From assembly GCA_001310715.1 (NCBI GenBank), contig BAXV01000005.1:62001-126000 (forward strand): DNA of 64,000 bases. The letters are read 5' to 3'. A program made the position numbers and the translations under genes. The notes beneath the pieces were generated by a model that saw only the letters and a list, made by a program, of their open reading frames with translations, did not search any database and was not told where the DNA came from. This document shows, piece after piece, positions 31,182 to 41,880 of this stretch. This DNA is from Pseudovibrio sp. JCM 19062. GTDB taxonomy: Bacteria > Pseudomonadota > Alphaproteobacteria > Rhizobiales > Stappiaceae. The first letter of the stretch is position 1. Every line of letters starts with the position of its first letter.

Positions 31182-31684
31182 ATGAGTGAGAAGACTGTAG
31201 AGACGCGCCAGATACGGATCGAAGAGCTTACATCCGAGGCCTTCAGAGGGTTTGGCGAGCTGATTGAGGTCGGCGCGACATCGCCCATTATGATCAATGA
31301 GGCAGATGTGAGCGCTTCTCTGACCTGGCAGGCATCGAACTCGTCGGCGGACGCGCGGGTGTAAGTCTGTTTCGCGCAGAGCTGCGCCGTCTTCCGCATA
31401 TACTGACCATGCTGGAGCGTCACCCCTTGGGGTCGCAATGCTTCATCCCCATGGATCAATCAGAGTATCTCGTCATTGTCGCTGAGGATGAAGGTGGACG
31501 GCCTTCAACACCTCGTGCGTTTATGGCGCGATCCCCCCAGTCCATCAATATCAAACGCAATGTGTGGCACGGCGTGCTGACCCCAATCAGCGGGTCAGGA
31601 TTGTTTGCCGTTGTGGACCGGATTGGGGATGGAAACAACCTAGAAGAACACTGGCTGAAGGAGGCCTATCTGATCACGGAATAA
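31182..31684 (+). CDS. allA: ureidoglycolate lyase, frameshifted
   Basis: Cupin-fold enzyme that splits ureidoglycolate into glyoxylate and urea. It starts MSEKTVETRQIRIEELTSEAFRGFGELIE. The frame breaks near 31312; the rest restores as IELVGGRAGVSLFRAELRRLPHILTMLERHPLGSQCFIPMDQ, the conserved ERHPLGSQ-F-P signature, and NVWHGVLTPI. About 167 residues, normal for AllA. It lies between allE and the purine permease in one operon. Confidence 0.87.
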
Positions 31685-31714
31685 CACTGTGCGTCATTAG
31701 TAGGAGGGGACTAT

Positions 31715-33190
31715 ATGACCAGCAATTCCATCGGGACACCAGAGCAACTGCGTGATCCCAACTATATGCCTGCCTTACACAAGGCGGTTCCGCTTGGCAT
31801 TCAGCATGTGCTTGCCATGTTTGTCTCAAACGTCACACCGGCGATCATTATTGCCGGAGCCGCCGGGTTTGGGTTTGGCTCAGATGCGGGGGCTCTGGGT
31901 TTTCCGGATATGACTTACATGATCCAGATGTCCATGCTCTTTGCCGGGATCGCTACACTCTTTCAAACCATCGGCATGGGTGTGGTCGGGGCGAGGCTCC
32001 CGATTGTCCAGGGCACCAGTTTTGCCTTCATTCCAATTATGATTCCACTTGTTGCAGGCAAGGGTGTTGAGGCCCTGCCAGCGTTGTTTGGCGGCGTGCT
32101 CATCGGTGGTTTGTTCCATGCGTTTTTGGGCATGTTCATTGGCCGCATACGCTTTGCCTTGCCACCGCTTGTGACAGGGCTTGTGGTCACCATGATTGGT
32201 CTGGCGCTGGTAAAGGTGGGTATTCAGTATGCGGCGGGCGGTGTCCCTGCCATTAACACACCAGAATATGGCAGCTTGCTCAACTGGTCCGCTGCGCTCA
32301 TCGTTGTTCTGGTCACACTCGCTCTAAAATTCTATGCGCGTGGAATCCTTGCTGTTTCCGCTGTGGTGATTGGGATTCTTGCCGGATACCTTTACGCCAT
32401 GATGGTTGGCATGGTGACGGTTGACGGTATTGCAACAAGTGTGGGCCGTTCAGCCTCTTTCGCTCTGCCAATGCCTTTCATCTACGGCTTTGAGTTTAGT
32501 CTGGCCGCAGTGATCGGCTTTTGTCTGATGGCATTTGTGAGTTCAGTTGAAACTGTTGGCGATGTTTCCGGGATCACCAAAGGTGGTGCTGGCCGTGAGG
32601 CGACGGACAAGGAAATTCAAGGCGCAACTTACGCTGACGGGTTTGGTACTGCGGTGTCTGGTGTCTTTGGTGGGCTGCCTAATACATCCTTCAGCCAGAA
32701 TGTTGGCCTGATCGCCATGACCGGTGTGATGAGCCGTCATGTGGTGACGATCGGGGCCCTGTTCCTGATCCTGTGCGGGCTTGTGCCGAAAGTTGGTGCG
32801 CTTATTCGCACAATTCCGATTGAGGTGCTGGGTGGCGGCGTGATCGTCATGTTTGGCATGGTGGTGGCTGCGGGTGTTTCGATGCTCTCCGATGTCAACT
32901 GGAACCGGCGGAACATGGTGATCTTTGCGATCTCTCTTTCAATCGGTCTTGGATTGCAGTTGGATCCCAAAGCTGTTCAGTACCTTCCTGACACACTGCG
33001 CATTTTGATGACCAGCGGACTGCTGCCTGCAGCACTGATTGCAATTGTGCTGAATCTGGTGTTGCCGGAAGAGCTTTCTGCCGAGCAACCGAGGAAGTTT
33101 CCGGTGGTATGGCCTCGCAAGAGGATTCACCACTTAAAGCTACGGGCTCCCAAGCCTAAAGAAACTCTCCTCGCCATTCTTGGATGGTGA
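31715..33190 (+). CDS. NCS2 xanthine/urate permease
   Basis: Proton-coupled purine (xanthine or uric acid) transporter of the nucleobase-cation symporter 2 family. The 491 residues are intact with 14 predicted helices. The start follows GGAGGGG. Family motifs are VAGLPVVQGTSFAFIP-like RLPIVQGTSFAFIP, the QH dipeptide in VPLGIQHVLAMF, the conserved Glu region SSVETVGDVSGITKGGAGREAT and the NCS2 signature GGLPNTSFSQNVGLIAMTGV. Its place after allE and allA supports uptake of xanthine or urate for ureide degradation. Confidence 0.9.
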   Translation: MTSNSIGTPEQLRDPNYMPALHKAVPLGIQHVLAMFVSNVTPAIIIAGAAGFGFGSDAGALGFPDMTYMIQMSMLFAGIATLFQTIGMGVVGARLPIVQGTSFAFIPIMIPLVAGKGVEALPALFGGVLIGGLFHAFLGMFIGRIRFALPPLVTGLVVTMIGLALVKVGIQYAAGGVPAINTPEYGSLLNWSAALIVVLVTLALKFYARGILAVSAVVIGILAGYLYAMMVGMVTVDGIATSVGRSASFALPMPFIYGFEFSLAAVIGFCLMAFVSSVETVGDVSGITKGGAGREATDKEIQGATYADGFGTAVSGVFGGLPNTSFSQNVGLIAMTGVMSRHVVTIGALFLILCGLVPKVGALIRTIPIEVLGGGVIVMFGMVVAAGVSMLSDVNWNRRNMVIFAISLSIGLGLQLDPKAVQYLPDTLRILMTSGLLPAALIAIVLNLVLPEELSAEQPRKFPVVWPRKRIHHLKLRAPKPKETLLAILGW

Positions 33191-33198
33191 GGAGAGTT
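33163..33198. terminator. hairpin at the end of the permease gene
   Basis: AACTCTCCTC (33163-33172) and GAGGAGAGTT (33189-33198) form a 10-base stem that overlaps the permease stop codon. No clear T-run follows on either strand, so termination is uncertain. It sits between convergent genes. Confidence 0.45.
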
Positions 33199-33202
33199 GC
33201 TC

Positions 33203-33358
33203 CTAAAGCTTTTCCCAGGTTCCACCATACTGGGAGCTTTTTACGGCGGCTTCGATAAAGGCACCCTGACCGCCACCGATCATGCCTAGGCGCAGCCGGC
33301 GTCCCAATCTTTCCGGAGCTTCTGAAACTTGTCGCGTTTCCGCAGTTTTAGCGGTCAT
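33203..33358 (-). pseudogene. Gfo/Idh/MocA oxidoreductase remnant with internal deletion
   Basis: A 51-codon frame that starts like a Gfo/Idh/MocA dehydrogenase (RLRLGMIGGGQGAFI, the NAD-binding Gly-rich loop). It then jumps directly to what looks like the family's C-terminal tail (EAAVKSSQYGGTWEKL). Over 300 residues of the usual protein are missing. GGAGAG is placed correctly before the ATG at 33358, so it may still be translated. The most likely history is an in-frame deletion of nearly the whole gene. Confidence 0.6.
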
Positions 33359-33547
33359 CTTATGCTCTCCATACTTCTGCGGTATCCCGATATTAGCTCG
33401 CGCAACAGCACGACCGAAAACCAAAGGATCATTAGATCTGTGATCTTCAATTGCAAATACTCTTTCGCAAAAGTGGTGGTCTTTTCATGGCAATCTTTGT
33501 AGATCTGGCCCAAACTTTTGTTGAGCGAAGAGAGGCTCAAAAATCTC

Positions 33548-34151
33548 ATGTCAAATCCGGCGAAGAGCACCGAAGCCTACTATGAGCACAATTCCAAGAG
33601 TTTCATAGAGCGCACGCTGTATCTTGATATGGGGGAGCACTACCAGCGCTTTTTAAGTAAAGTTCCGGCAGGTGGACGTATTCTGGATGCTGGGTGTGGC
33701 TCTGGCCGCGATGCTTATGCATTCAAGAGGTTAGGCTATAAAGTCGATGCATTCGACGCCTCTTCCGAGATGGCAAAGTCCGCCAGCAAACTGATCGGAA
33801 TCGACGTGCAACAAAACACCTTTCAGGCATTCACAAGCCCTCCTGTCTACGATGCCATATGGCTTCTGCCTCCCTGCTGCACGTTCCCTATACAGAGCTA
33901 CCACTTGCGCTTGGCAATCTCAGCGCGGCCTCAAGGCTGGCGGGACTCTCTTTGCTTCTTTCAAACTAGGAGAAGAGGAAGTCATCCGCGAGGATGGGCG
34001 GCGTTTTTTTTATGATGACAGAAGAACGCTTCAGGGCAATTTTGCAGGACATTCCGAGCTACAGCTTCAAGATGCCCGTATTTCATTCGACCTTAAACCC
34101 CGTCGGTCTGATGACAGATGGCTCATTCTGTATGCTGTTAAGGTGGACTGA
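33548..34151 (+). CDS. class I SAM-dependent methyltransferase, multiply frameshifted
   Basis: Small methyltransferase. It begins MSNPAKSTEAYYEHNSKSFIERT with AGAGAGG upstream. SAM motif I is RILDAGCGSGRDAYAF and motif II is KVDAFDASSEM. Motif IV restores as YDAIWASASLLHVPYTELPLALGNLSAALKAGGTLFASFKLGEEE after correcting shifts near 33862 and 33930. Two more shifts (near 34012 and 34065) are needed to read MTEERFRAILQDIP and the ending RRSDDRWLILYAVKVD. About 200 residues. Whether this copy works is uncertain, since it needs at least four corrections. Confidence 0.65.
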
Positions 34152-34195
34152 GAATTGAGAATGCAAGAGCAAATGATTTTGCCCAGTTGAGCTCA

Positions 34196-34603
34196 TCAAT
34201 GCATCGCTTTGTAGAGTGTGATGTCTACCGGTGCATCATCCCTGAGCTTTGCGCTGCCGCGTGCAAGGAGCCAGCCATCGGCCCGTTCAAGGCGAGCTAC
34301 GATCTGCTGCGTTGGCGTCGCCGACGTGTTGGTGGGCAGTGAGACGGTAAAGACAAGCGATTTGAATTTGCCTGCGCTCGTGAGCTTGGTTTTCGCAACA
34401 AGCTCTTGCATCTTGCTCTGGCTGGCCGGGTCTTTGAGATAAAGCTTTATGTGGCCTTTTGGAATCTCCGATCCGCTTTCAAACCTGAGCGTACCGGTAA
34501 CATCTGTCGGTTGGGCGGCTGTTGTCTGGGTGACCGCTGTGCTGCCAGCAACCAACATGCCAGCAACTAAGAGCGCTTTACTGCCATTGGTCAGACGCTT
34601 CAT
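34196..34603 (-). CDS. exported small protein, YbaY/YscW-like
   Basis: A 135-residue protein with an Ala/Val-rich signal peptide (MKRLTNGSKALLVAGMLVAGSTAVTQTTAAQ, cut probably after TAA). The mature domain has VTGTLRFESGSEIPKGHIKLYLKDP and ends LARGSAKLRDDAPVDITLYKAM. Its layout of strands (VTG-V, then -V-L-D, then I-A-R-, then -L--V-L) recalls the YbaY/YscW lipoprotein-chaperone family, but there is no lipobox Cys. This assignment is tentative. It starts about 100 bases after the end of the RTX protease gene, on the same strand. Confidence 0.55.
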   Translation of the reverse strand: MKRLTNGSKALLVAGMLVAGSTAVTQTTAAQPTDVTGTLRFESGSEIPKGHIKLYLKDPASQSKMQELVAKTKLTSAGKFKSLVFTVSLPTNTSATPTQQIVARLERADGWLLARGSAKLRDDAPVDITLYKAMH

Positions 34604-34667
34604 TGTGCATTCCCTTTGGCTTGTCTGAGTTATGGAAACCTCGTTATGCGAGATGACCAGTGCAGGC

Positions 34668-34704
34668 ACAGGAGGGGAGCCTGCAAGCTCCCCTCCTGTT
34701 TTTT
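34668..34704. terminator. strong hairpin after the RTX protease gene
   Basis: ACAGGAGGGGAGC (34668-34680) and GCTCCCCTCCTGT (34687-34699) form a perfect 13-base stem with a 6-base loop. T-run TTTTTT follows on the plus strand, so it is a textbook terminator for plus-strand transcription. On the minus strand it follows the protease stop codon directly after an A-run and would act as a 3' hairpin. Confidence 0.75.
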
Positions 34705-34705
34705 A

Positions 34706-37700
34706 TCAAACAATCACGAAGTCGTCTGCTGAAAGAGAAAGACCCGCGTTCAGTTGTGCGAACTGAATTGCTGCCATATCTCCGTTACCATCAGCATCGT
34801 AGAGCAGCGCACCACTGTCACTGTCGTAGATGATGCGATCGTTTGCATCCTGACTGACACCAGCTGCACTCATGTGGAATGCATTGAGGCCAAGAGCGCC
34901 CTCGCCGCCAAGTTCAGCAAAGATGTCGCTGTCCAGAAGGATCAAATCTTCACCGACTTTAAAGTCTTTGATCTGATCAACATTGTCTTCACCAAGCTCG
35001 GTAGAGAAGCGGAATGAATCCTCTCCTGTACCACCGAACAGAAGATCAGCACCAAGACCACCATCCAACAGATCACTGCCTTGACCGCCATAGAGCTTAT
35101 CGTTGCCAGCTTCACCCGGCAGGATTGGCTCAGGCGGGAAGTCTATGGACACGTTGAGTGTGTAGGTTGACCCCTCCGGCACAGCCTCTAGCCAACCACC
35201 CTCTACATCTGGAGACCATGCGCCCTCCAGAATGTAGTAGGTTCCGGTTTCTTCGACAGTAAAGGCCAAGCTGGAATCACGAGGATGAACGGAACCAGGA
35301 TCTCCGGCACCATCATCGTTCTGAGCAACGACATTGCCTTCACTATCTAGCAGGAGGACCCAACTGTCATGGACGTCCGGATCTGCAATACCATCAATAT
35401 CGATAGAGATGGTTGATCCAGCCTGCAGTTCAATTTTGTAGTACCCACCCTGACCATTGCCGGTTGCGTTGACAGTGGTATGAAGAACCGTCGTCGAGTC
35501 AAAGATGTTTGGATCTTCAGTCAACGAGAAGTTGTCGGAGATGTCGAACGCGGCCGCTATCGAGTTGTTGGTCGCATCCGCTCCAAGCGTGGCGTAACCA
35601 GTACCCATACCTGGACGTGGGATTGGAGGAGCCACATCACCGAAGTCGCCGAGCAAGATGTCGTCTCCACGACCACCGCGGAGCACATCGTTGCCACCCT
35701 GACCTGTCAGCGTGTTAGCAGCGTTATCACCTCTGATTTGATCGTTGTGGCCTGAGCCCGCAAGATTTTCGATGGAGATGTAAGTGTCACCTTCGGAGCC
35801 ACCACGGTGCAGGTTGAGGTTCACGCCACTGGTTGCATCGGCGTAGTCCGCAGTATCACTGCCTGCACCACCATTGAGCACGTCAGCACCACCGCCACCG
35901 GTCAGCGTATCGTTGCCTGATCCACCGGAGAGTTCGTTGGTCTGATCGTTACCGATCAGATGGTCATCGTGGAAGGAACCAACAACATTTTCAACATCAA
36001 CGATTATATCGTGCCGGATGACTGTGCCACGACCGACGATCTGTACTGGTCCGTCAGCATCACCGCCGCGTGCAGTTCCGTTGGCAAGGTCAACCATGAC
36101 GCCTTCGGAGCTTCCGGAGTAGACAACGGTGTCGATGCCTTCGCCGCCATCCAGATAGTCCTGACCAGAACCACCAATGAGGATGTCGTCGCTTCATCAC
36201 CGTACAGAAGGTCACCGTCATTGCCGCCATCAAGAATGTCGTTACCGCCGCCGCCATTGAAGACGTCGCCGCCGCCCTGGCCCCAAAAGTGATTGTCTGA
36301 ATCTGTACCGATGAAGCGGTCGATACGGTCGTCAGAGCCGATCAGGTTCTCGATGCTGTAGAATGTGTCACCAGACGCAGTACCACCGCTGGCCACATTC
36401 GTTTCCAGATTGACGAGCAACTGGAATGGCTTTCGTGGCTGTAGTCAACAGTGTCAACGCCATCACCACCAATGAAGACGTCAACGCCGTCCTGACCCAT
36501 CATTGTGTCGTCGCCGTCACCGCCGTCCAGGATGTCATCACCAGCACCACCGAAGATGGTATCGTTACCAGCACCACCGTAGAGCACGTCGTCGCCGTCA
36601 TCGCTCTCGGTCTGGTCTTCAAGATCCTCCACCGGAATGGTGTTGTTGATATCACGGCTTGCCAGAGAATCCCGACCACCAATGATGAGATCATCACCAT
36701 CCATGCCGAAGATTGTGTCGCCGCCGGCTCCACCCTCAAGCGTGTTATCTCCATCATCACCAATGATGATGCTTGTCGGTGTACTACCGGTGGCGGGTGG
36801 TGTGTCGTCATCATCTTCAACGACGGGATCCACAGGTGTTCCGCCCACGTAGATGATGTTTTCGACGTTTTCAACGTCACCCAGATCCAGATCACTGTTC
36901 AGAACATAGATTGTGTCGTTGCCGCCATCGGCTTCTTCACGAACGATATCGTCAGCAGAGTCAACGAAGTAAACATCATCACCGTTGCCGCCTGCCATGC
37001 GGTCAGCACCGCCACGACCGTCAATAACGTTGTCGCCGTCGTTGCCGATTATGATGTCATCGTAGTTACTGCCGATGCCGTTCTCGATGTAGTACTCGGT
37101 TTGATCGGCATTGTGTCCGGCAAAGATCGATACGTTGTTGCTATGGCCGTTCACACTGGAGAACTGTCCGGCACGCAGGTCAAGAATTGTGCCTGCGGTT
37201 GATCCGGAGAAATCAATGGTATCAATGCCGCCGGTATCATGGATCACAAAACCAATGTCATGCTGCATGCCTGAGGAGGTGAGCTCGTAGCCATATTCGG
37301 TGCTGTTGAAGCCGTAAGTGTTGTTACCGGTTTTTAGGTCAATTTCCTGATAGACCCACTCACCGTTCTCATCAACTTCTGCAAAGAAACGGCGGATGGT
37401 CGCTTCAATATCTGCCATCAACGGTGTCGATGCTGACCAACGTGTGGTCTCCCCAACATCAATTCCGTCGAAGTACGACATCACGCTGTATTGCTGGCGA
37501 TCATAAATCCAGGTGGCGTTGTTCAGATAGTTGATCTGGACACCGCCTGGACCGCTGTAGTTGTAAAGACCTGGGTGGTTTAAGCCGAATTCATGACCCA
37601 GTTCATGGATAAAGCTGTCGAACACGTAACCGCCGATGTCGGTCAAGTTTGGCTCCGTGTCGTGGAAACGCTGACCAATGCTAATATAACGGTTGCTTGA

Positions 37701-38042
37701 ATAGGCACTACCGTCGTCCGGCTCACCCAGATTCGGGCTTACAATTTCCATCCACTGCGTTTCGGGATCGAATGGAATGTCATCGACAATCACGAACTCA
37801 AATGGGGTCACTGAAGACCACATGTTCAAGGCGCCAATCGCAGCAGCCTTATACTCAGGGTGATCGTTGAGCCCGGAAACATTGATCACCATTGGCTGGT
37901 TCGCGATCTCAGGCGTAAGACTGCGTGGCAATGCGCCCACATAGTCCAGAAACGCTTCGTAGTCTTCGCTTTTGCCAAACGGATTATCCGGCGTTTGATC
38001 GTTGACCCACCACTGATCGTTGGAGTCATTCTGGTTTGGCAT
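34706..38042 (-). CDS. M10 serralysin-like RTX metalloprotease, frameshifted
   Basis: Large secreted calcium-binding zinc protease of about 1,110 residues. The catalytic site HELGHEFGLNHPG with the Met-turn YSVMSYFDG (about residues 140-195) is that of the metzincin M10B family. A long series of nonapeptide RTX repeats (GGAGNDTIFGGAGDDIL-type, GGNGDDVY) follows, then a beta-sandwich pre-peptidase-like domain (TTVNATGNGQGGYYKIELQAGS), more repeats and a C-terminal M10 domain (SFRFSTELGEDNVDQIKDF ... SLSADDFVIV). There is no N-terminal signal peptide, as expected for type I secretion with a C-terminal signal. Frames shift near 36425 and between 36097 and 36190. No type I exporter genes are in the window. 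Confidence 0.9.
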
Positions 38043-39144
38043 CTTTGTCTCTCCCTTTGTACAAAGCTTGGTTGCTTAATGCTGTGTTTTATCGGTGCGG
38101 GTCAGGCGAAACCTGACGACAGCGCACATGCCGTCGTCCTCACAGGCGTTGAAGGACGTTTTGAGAAGAATGAAGTTGCTGAAAATATTGAGTTTAGATT
38201 TGCGTCACGATTTACTGAAAAGCTGGTGAGGTATGTGGTCCAGTCCGTTTTTGCTCCACCCGCCCTCGTTGCGAGGCTATGGCTGCCGATACATCCGGCA
38301 ATAGACTTCTCATAGAGATCAAGCATTTCGATAGCCCCAAATTCATATCTAGCGTATGCGGATCCAGAGAAACCACAGTAGAAAAAAAAGACTAGACCAT
38401 GCTTTGCAAAGCTTATTTATAAGCATCGCTCACATGATCACAGAATTCTTTTTGAAACCCAGTTTAAAGTCAATTGGATTTAAGATGATAATTTTTAAGT
38501 TACTAAGCGTGACTTAAGAATTTTCATGAATATATTAATTAAAATACTTCAATATTATTTGATTAAATACATTACTAATTTGCAAGTAATGATAATGACA
38601 GAATAACGCCGCAATTGGTTGGCAAATACTCGGTTAACTTGAAAGCTTTTCATTCCTTGATAGCTTTAAAGCTGCACGCAACCGTGGCTGTCCGCTCAGC
38701 ATTTCCAGTTTAACTAAGTTGAGGCAGGGGGAGTTCGGCCCTGTTTTTGTAATGTGGTGAGGGTGTGACTTTGTTTATTCAAGCAGGCAGTATTAGGTAC
38801 TTAAAGGATGAGTACGGCTGAGGTGGTTGAGCTACAGCCACGGTGTTGCTCTTTATGCTGGAGCACACACAGCAAAGGGATCACAAAGGGTCTGCAACCA
38901 AAGCCATACTCGCTTTAGATGAATTATTTTCACTGAAATCTTTCTAATACTTCGAGCTTTCGACGGTGTGCTTGGCTTTGGTGAAGCCGGTCTGGGAGGA
39001 GCATACCGTGAGCTTCTTTTAGCTATGCGTTCGTTTGCCATTAGCATGTCGAAGGGATAGCGTAGCGAGACCAAACGTTCCTTTATTCAAATCACCAGAG
39101 CACCTCTTGATAACCAATTAGGGACGCGTTGAAAGAAACACTTG
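38043..39144. other. AT-rich intergenic region without recognisable genes
   Basis: About 1.1 kb. The part near 38043 is the promoter side of the protease gene. Positions 38330-38640 are very AT-rich. A weak hairpin with T-run (CAGGG/CCCTG, 38724-38749) is present. Two minus-strand frames of 73-74 codons (ending at 38102 and 38853) do not resemble any family I know and lack good ribosome sites. Confidence 0.4.
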
Positions 39145-40402
39145 ATGCCCAAAACAACTAAAAATCAGGCAACGCAAATTCCACATCAAGGCATGAGTTT
39201 CCTTGGATTCGTTATTATGATCGGCGCGTTCATGGCCATTAACTCCCTGAATATGGACGTTATGCTGCCTGCCCTACCGCAGATCGGCACAACGTTGCAT
39301 TTGGAAAACCCAAACCATGCGCAGTTCATAATAACCGCCTATCTGGTTGGTTTGGGCCTCTCATCATTGATCATCGGGCCAATTTCTGATTGGTTAGGGC
39401 GCAAGCCCATACTCCTGTTCGGTCTCTCCATTTTTACTGTTGGAACCATCGTCGCCGCAGTGTCAACCTCATTTGAGGTTATGCTTGGCGCTCGCCTTCT
39501 TCAGGGTATAGGTGCAGCTGCCCCGAGGGTTATGGCTTTCTCGATCGTAAGAGATTGGTATCATGGTCGTCAGATGGGACGTGTCATGTCGCTTACCATG
39601 GTCGTCCTGATGATATGCCCGGTTATTGCACCATCAATGGGTCAGGCCGTACTTTTTTTTGGCTGACTGGGAATGGATCTTCCATCTCCTGACTTTATTT
39701 GCCGTGACCATGATTTGCTTAAGTTATTTCAAGCTTCCAGAAAGTTTGCCTGTCGAGCAACGAAGAGGGTTCACAGTACCATCACTGTTGGATGCCTATA
39801 AATCCGTGTTAAAGATCCGTGTTACCTTGGGCTATATGGTCGCATTGACGCTGGTTTTTGCGCAACTCTTTGCCTTCCTTAATTCTGCCGAGCAAATTTT
39901 TGCGGACATATTTGACCGGCATGAATCATTCCCCCTCTACTTCGCTTCAATGGCCGTGTTCATGTCCATTGCTGCATTCCTAAATGCTTCTCTCGTTGAA
40001 AAATACGGCCTTCGGCGACTGTCTCACATTGCCCTCCTAGGATTTATAGGGGCCAACATGCTGAGTGCCATCTTATCCCTCACTGGTTCAACTACCCTCG
40101 TGACGTTTGTGGTGATTCAGGGAGTGGTCTACTTTTTCTTTGGGAGTATTGCTCCAAATTTCAATACTCTAGCTATGGACCCCCTTGGCAAGCTTGCAGG
40201 TGCAGGATCTGCGATGATTAACTTCTTCACAATCTTCATGGCAGCTGTTCTAGGGGCGATCGTCGGTGCCTTGTACAATGAGACCTTGGTTCCCTACGCA
40301 GTAGGATGTTTTATCTACTCTCTGCTGGCAATACTAACAGTGCTCATTACAGAGAAAGGTCGGCTCTTCCAGTCTGAGACTGCCCCGCCTTCTTCAGAGT
40401 AA
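39145..40402 (+). CDS. Bcr/CflA-type multidrug efflux MFS transporter, frameshifted
   Basis: Twelve-helix drug/proton antiporter. It starts MPKTTKNQATQIPHQGMSFLGFVIMIGAFMAINSLNMDVMLPALPQIG; the opening with SLNMDVMLPALP is typical of Bcr/CflA. Motif A is GPISDWLGRKPILLFGL, and the helix-4 motif is LGARLLQGIGAAAPRVMAFSIVRDWY. The frame breaks in a run of eight T at 39651-39658 (GQAVLFF|WLADWEWIF). About 419 residues. The next helices and C terminus are intact. No regulator adjoins it. Confidence 0.85.
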
Positions 40403-40538
40403 CGATGAGACAGATACGAGGTATGGTCCGGACTGCCTAAAACCTTCGGGCAGGTACTTGTCGCCACCTAATAGATCGAGCGCGTGGTTTGAATAAGTGA
40501 ATATTTCAGCCCATATCAAAGAGCTTGGAAAGACTGGA

Positions 40539-40559
40539 AGGTGTGCCGCTGGCACACCT
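40539..40559. terminator. hairpin between convergent efflux and glycerate kinase genes
   Basis: AGGTGTGCC and GGCACACCT form a perfect 9-base stem with a 3-base loop. It lies between convergent genes and could terminate either, but T-runs are poor on both sides. Confidence 0.45.
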
Positions 40560-40617
40560 CGTTATGGGCCAATCTGAGCACGTCTGTCGCGGATTATGTG
40601 CCCTCTTTCCCGATCAC

Positions 40618-41875
40618 TTACAACACGAGTATAGCTCTAAAGTCGTTCACGTTTGTCAAGGTCGGACCGGTCTTGATCAGCGTGTCAAGGCGATCGAACA
40701 GGCTGTAACTGTCATGCCCGTCCAGATAGTCTCGGGGGTTCAGTTTGAGTTGGTGCGCTTGTGTCAGTGTTTCGGGGGTAATGAGTGCTCCTGCGGCGTC
40801 CTCTGTACCGTCAATTCCATCGGTATCAGCGGCCAGAGCATAGATTCCGGGATGCCCACTGAGAGACATTGCGAGGCTCAACAAGAATTCGGTATTGCGC
40901 CCACCTCGGCCCGGTTTCTCCTCGCCAATAGTTACGGTTGTCTCTCCGCCTGACAGCAGCACTGCTGGCGGTTTGACTGGTGTGCCATGGGCAGCAGTCG
41001 CGCGCGCGATCCCCGCCATGGCAATACCGAGCTGAGCGGCTTCACCCTCAAGTGCATCGCCTAACAGAAGCGGGGTGACACCGGCACTAAGTGCGACTCT
41101 GGCAGCAGCTTCCAGCGACATTTGGGGGTCGCAATCATTCGGTAATCGGGTTTGAAGTCGCCTTGAGGCTCTGCCGGCGACAGCAGGATTTGCCGTGCAG
41201 ACTCGGGCAGATCTGGTCCCAGCTTCGCGACTAAATGCGACAAGTCCTCATCAGATGTAGGATCGGGAACTGTGGGGCCCGAGGCAATCGCAGCAGGATC
41301 ATCACCTGGAACATCGGAAATTGCCAGAGTAGTCAACCGCGCAGGGAACACCGCACGGGCCAACGCCCCGCCCTTGATGAGCGACAGACGGCGGCGGATA
41401 CGGTTCATATCCTCAATGGTCAGGCCAGATTTTAACAGCAGCTGGTTGACCTCAACCTTTTCCGCCAATGTCACAGGTGGAACCGGAAGTGTCATGAGGG
41501 CAGAACCTCCACCGGAGATCAGTGCAATGACCAAGTCCTCTGGTCCTGCCTCTTGTGCTGCCTGAAGAATTTCGGCTGCTGCTTTTTCTCCCGCTGCATC
41601 GGGGACAGGGTGGGAGGCTTCTCTCACCGTGATCCGCTCGGTCTGGGTTGCATGACCGTAGCGAGTCACAACGATGCAGATAGATCGACATCCGGCCAGG
41701 CCTGCTCAAGTGCTTGAGCCATGGCCGCCGCAGCTTTTCCTGCTCCCAACACGATACAGCGGCCTTTGGGCTTTTCTGGTAGGTTTGGGGCGATTGCGGT
41801 GGCTGGATCAGCCGCCGCGATTGCCGCATTCATCATCTGCCGTAGCAGATCTTGTGCGTCCTTCTCCCTCATCAT
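40618..41875 (-). CDS. ttuD: glycerate 2-kinase (MOFRL family, TtuD-type), frameshifted
   Basis: Phosphorylates D-glycerate to 2-phosphoglycerate; older annotation calls the family hydroxypyruvate reductase. It starts MMREKDAQDLLRQMMNAAIAAADP at 41875. Conserved segments are RCIVLGAGKAAAAMAQALE, then ALISGGGSALMTLPVP with LLKSGLTIEDMNRIRRRLSLIKGG, and the C-terminal MOFRL domain (AVLLSGGETTVTIG, GRGGRNTEFLLSLA, ALAADTDGIDGTEDAAGA). Frames change near 41668 and 41130. About 419 residues. It is five bases downstream of tartrate dehydrogenase, whose decarboxylation product it would use. Confidence 0.88.
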
Positions 41876-41880
41876 CCGCC

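Noticed and set aside
36426..37202. Long plus-strand frame opposite the RTX protease
   Set aside because: It is the complement of RTX repeats, whose repetitive codons create open antisense frames.
38853..39074. Minus-strand 73-codon frame in the AT-rich gap
   Set aside because: No ribosome site or family similarity; could be an IS scrap but nothing supports that.
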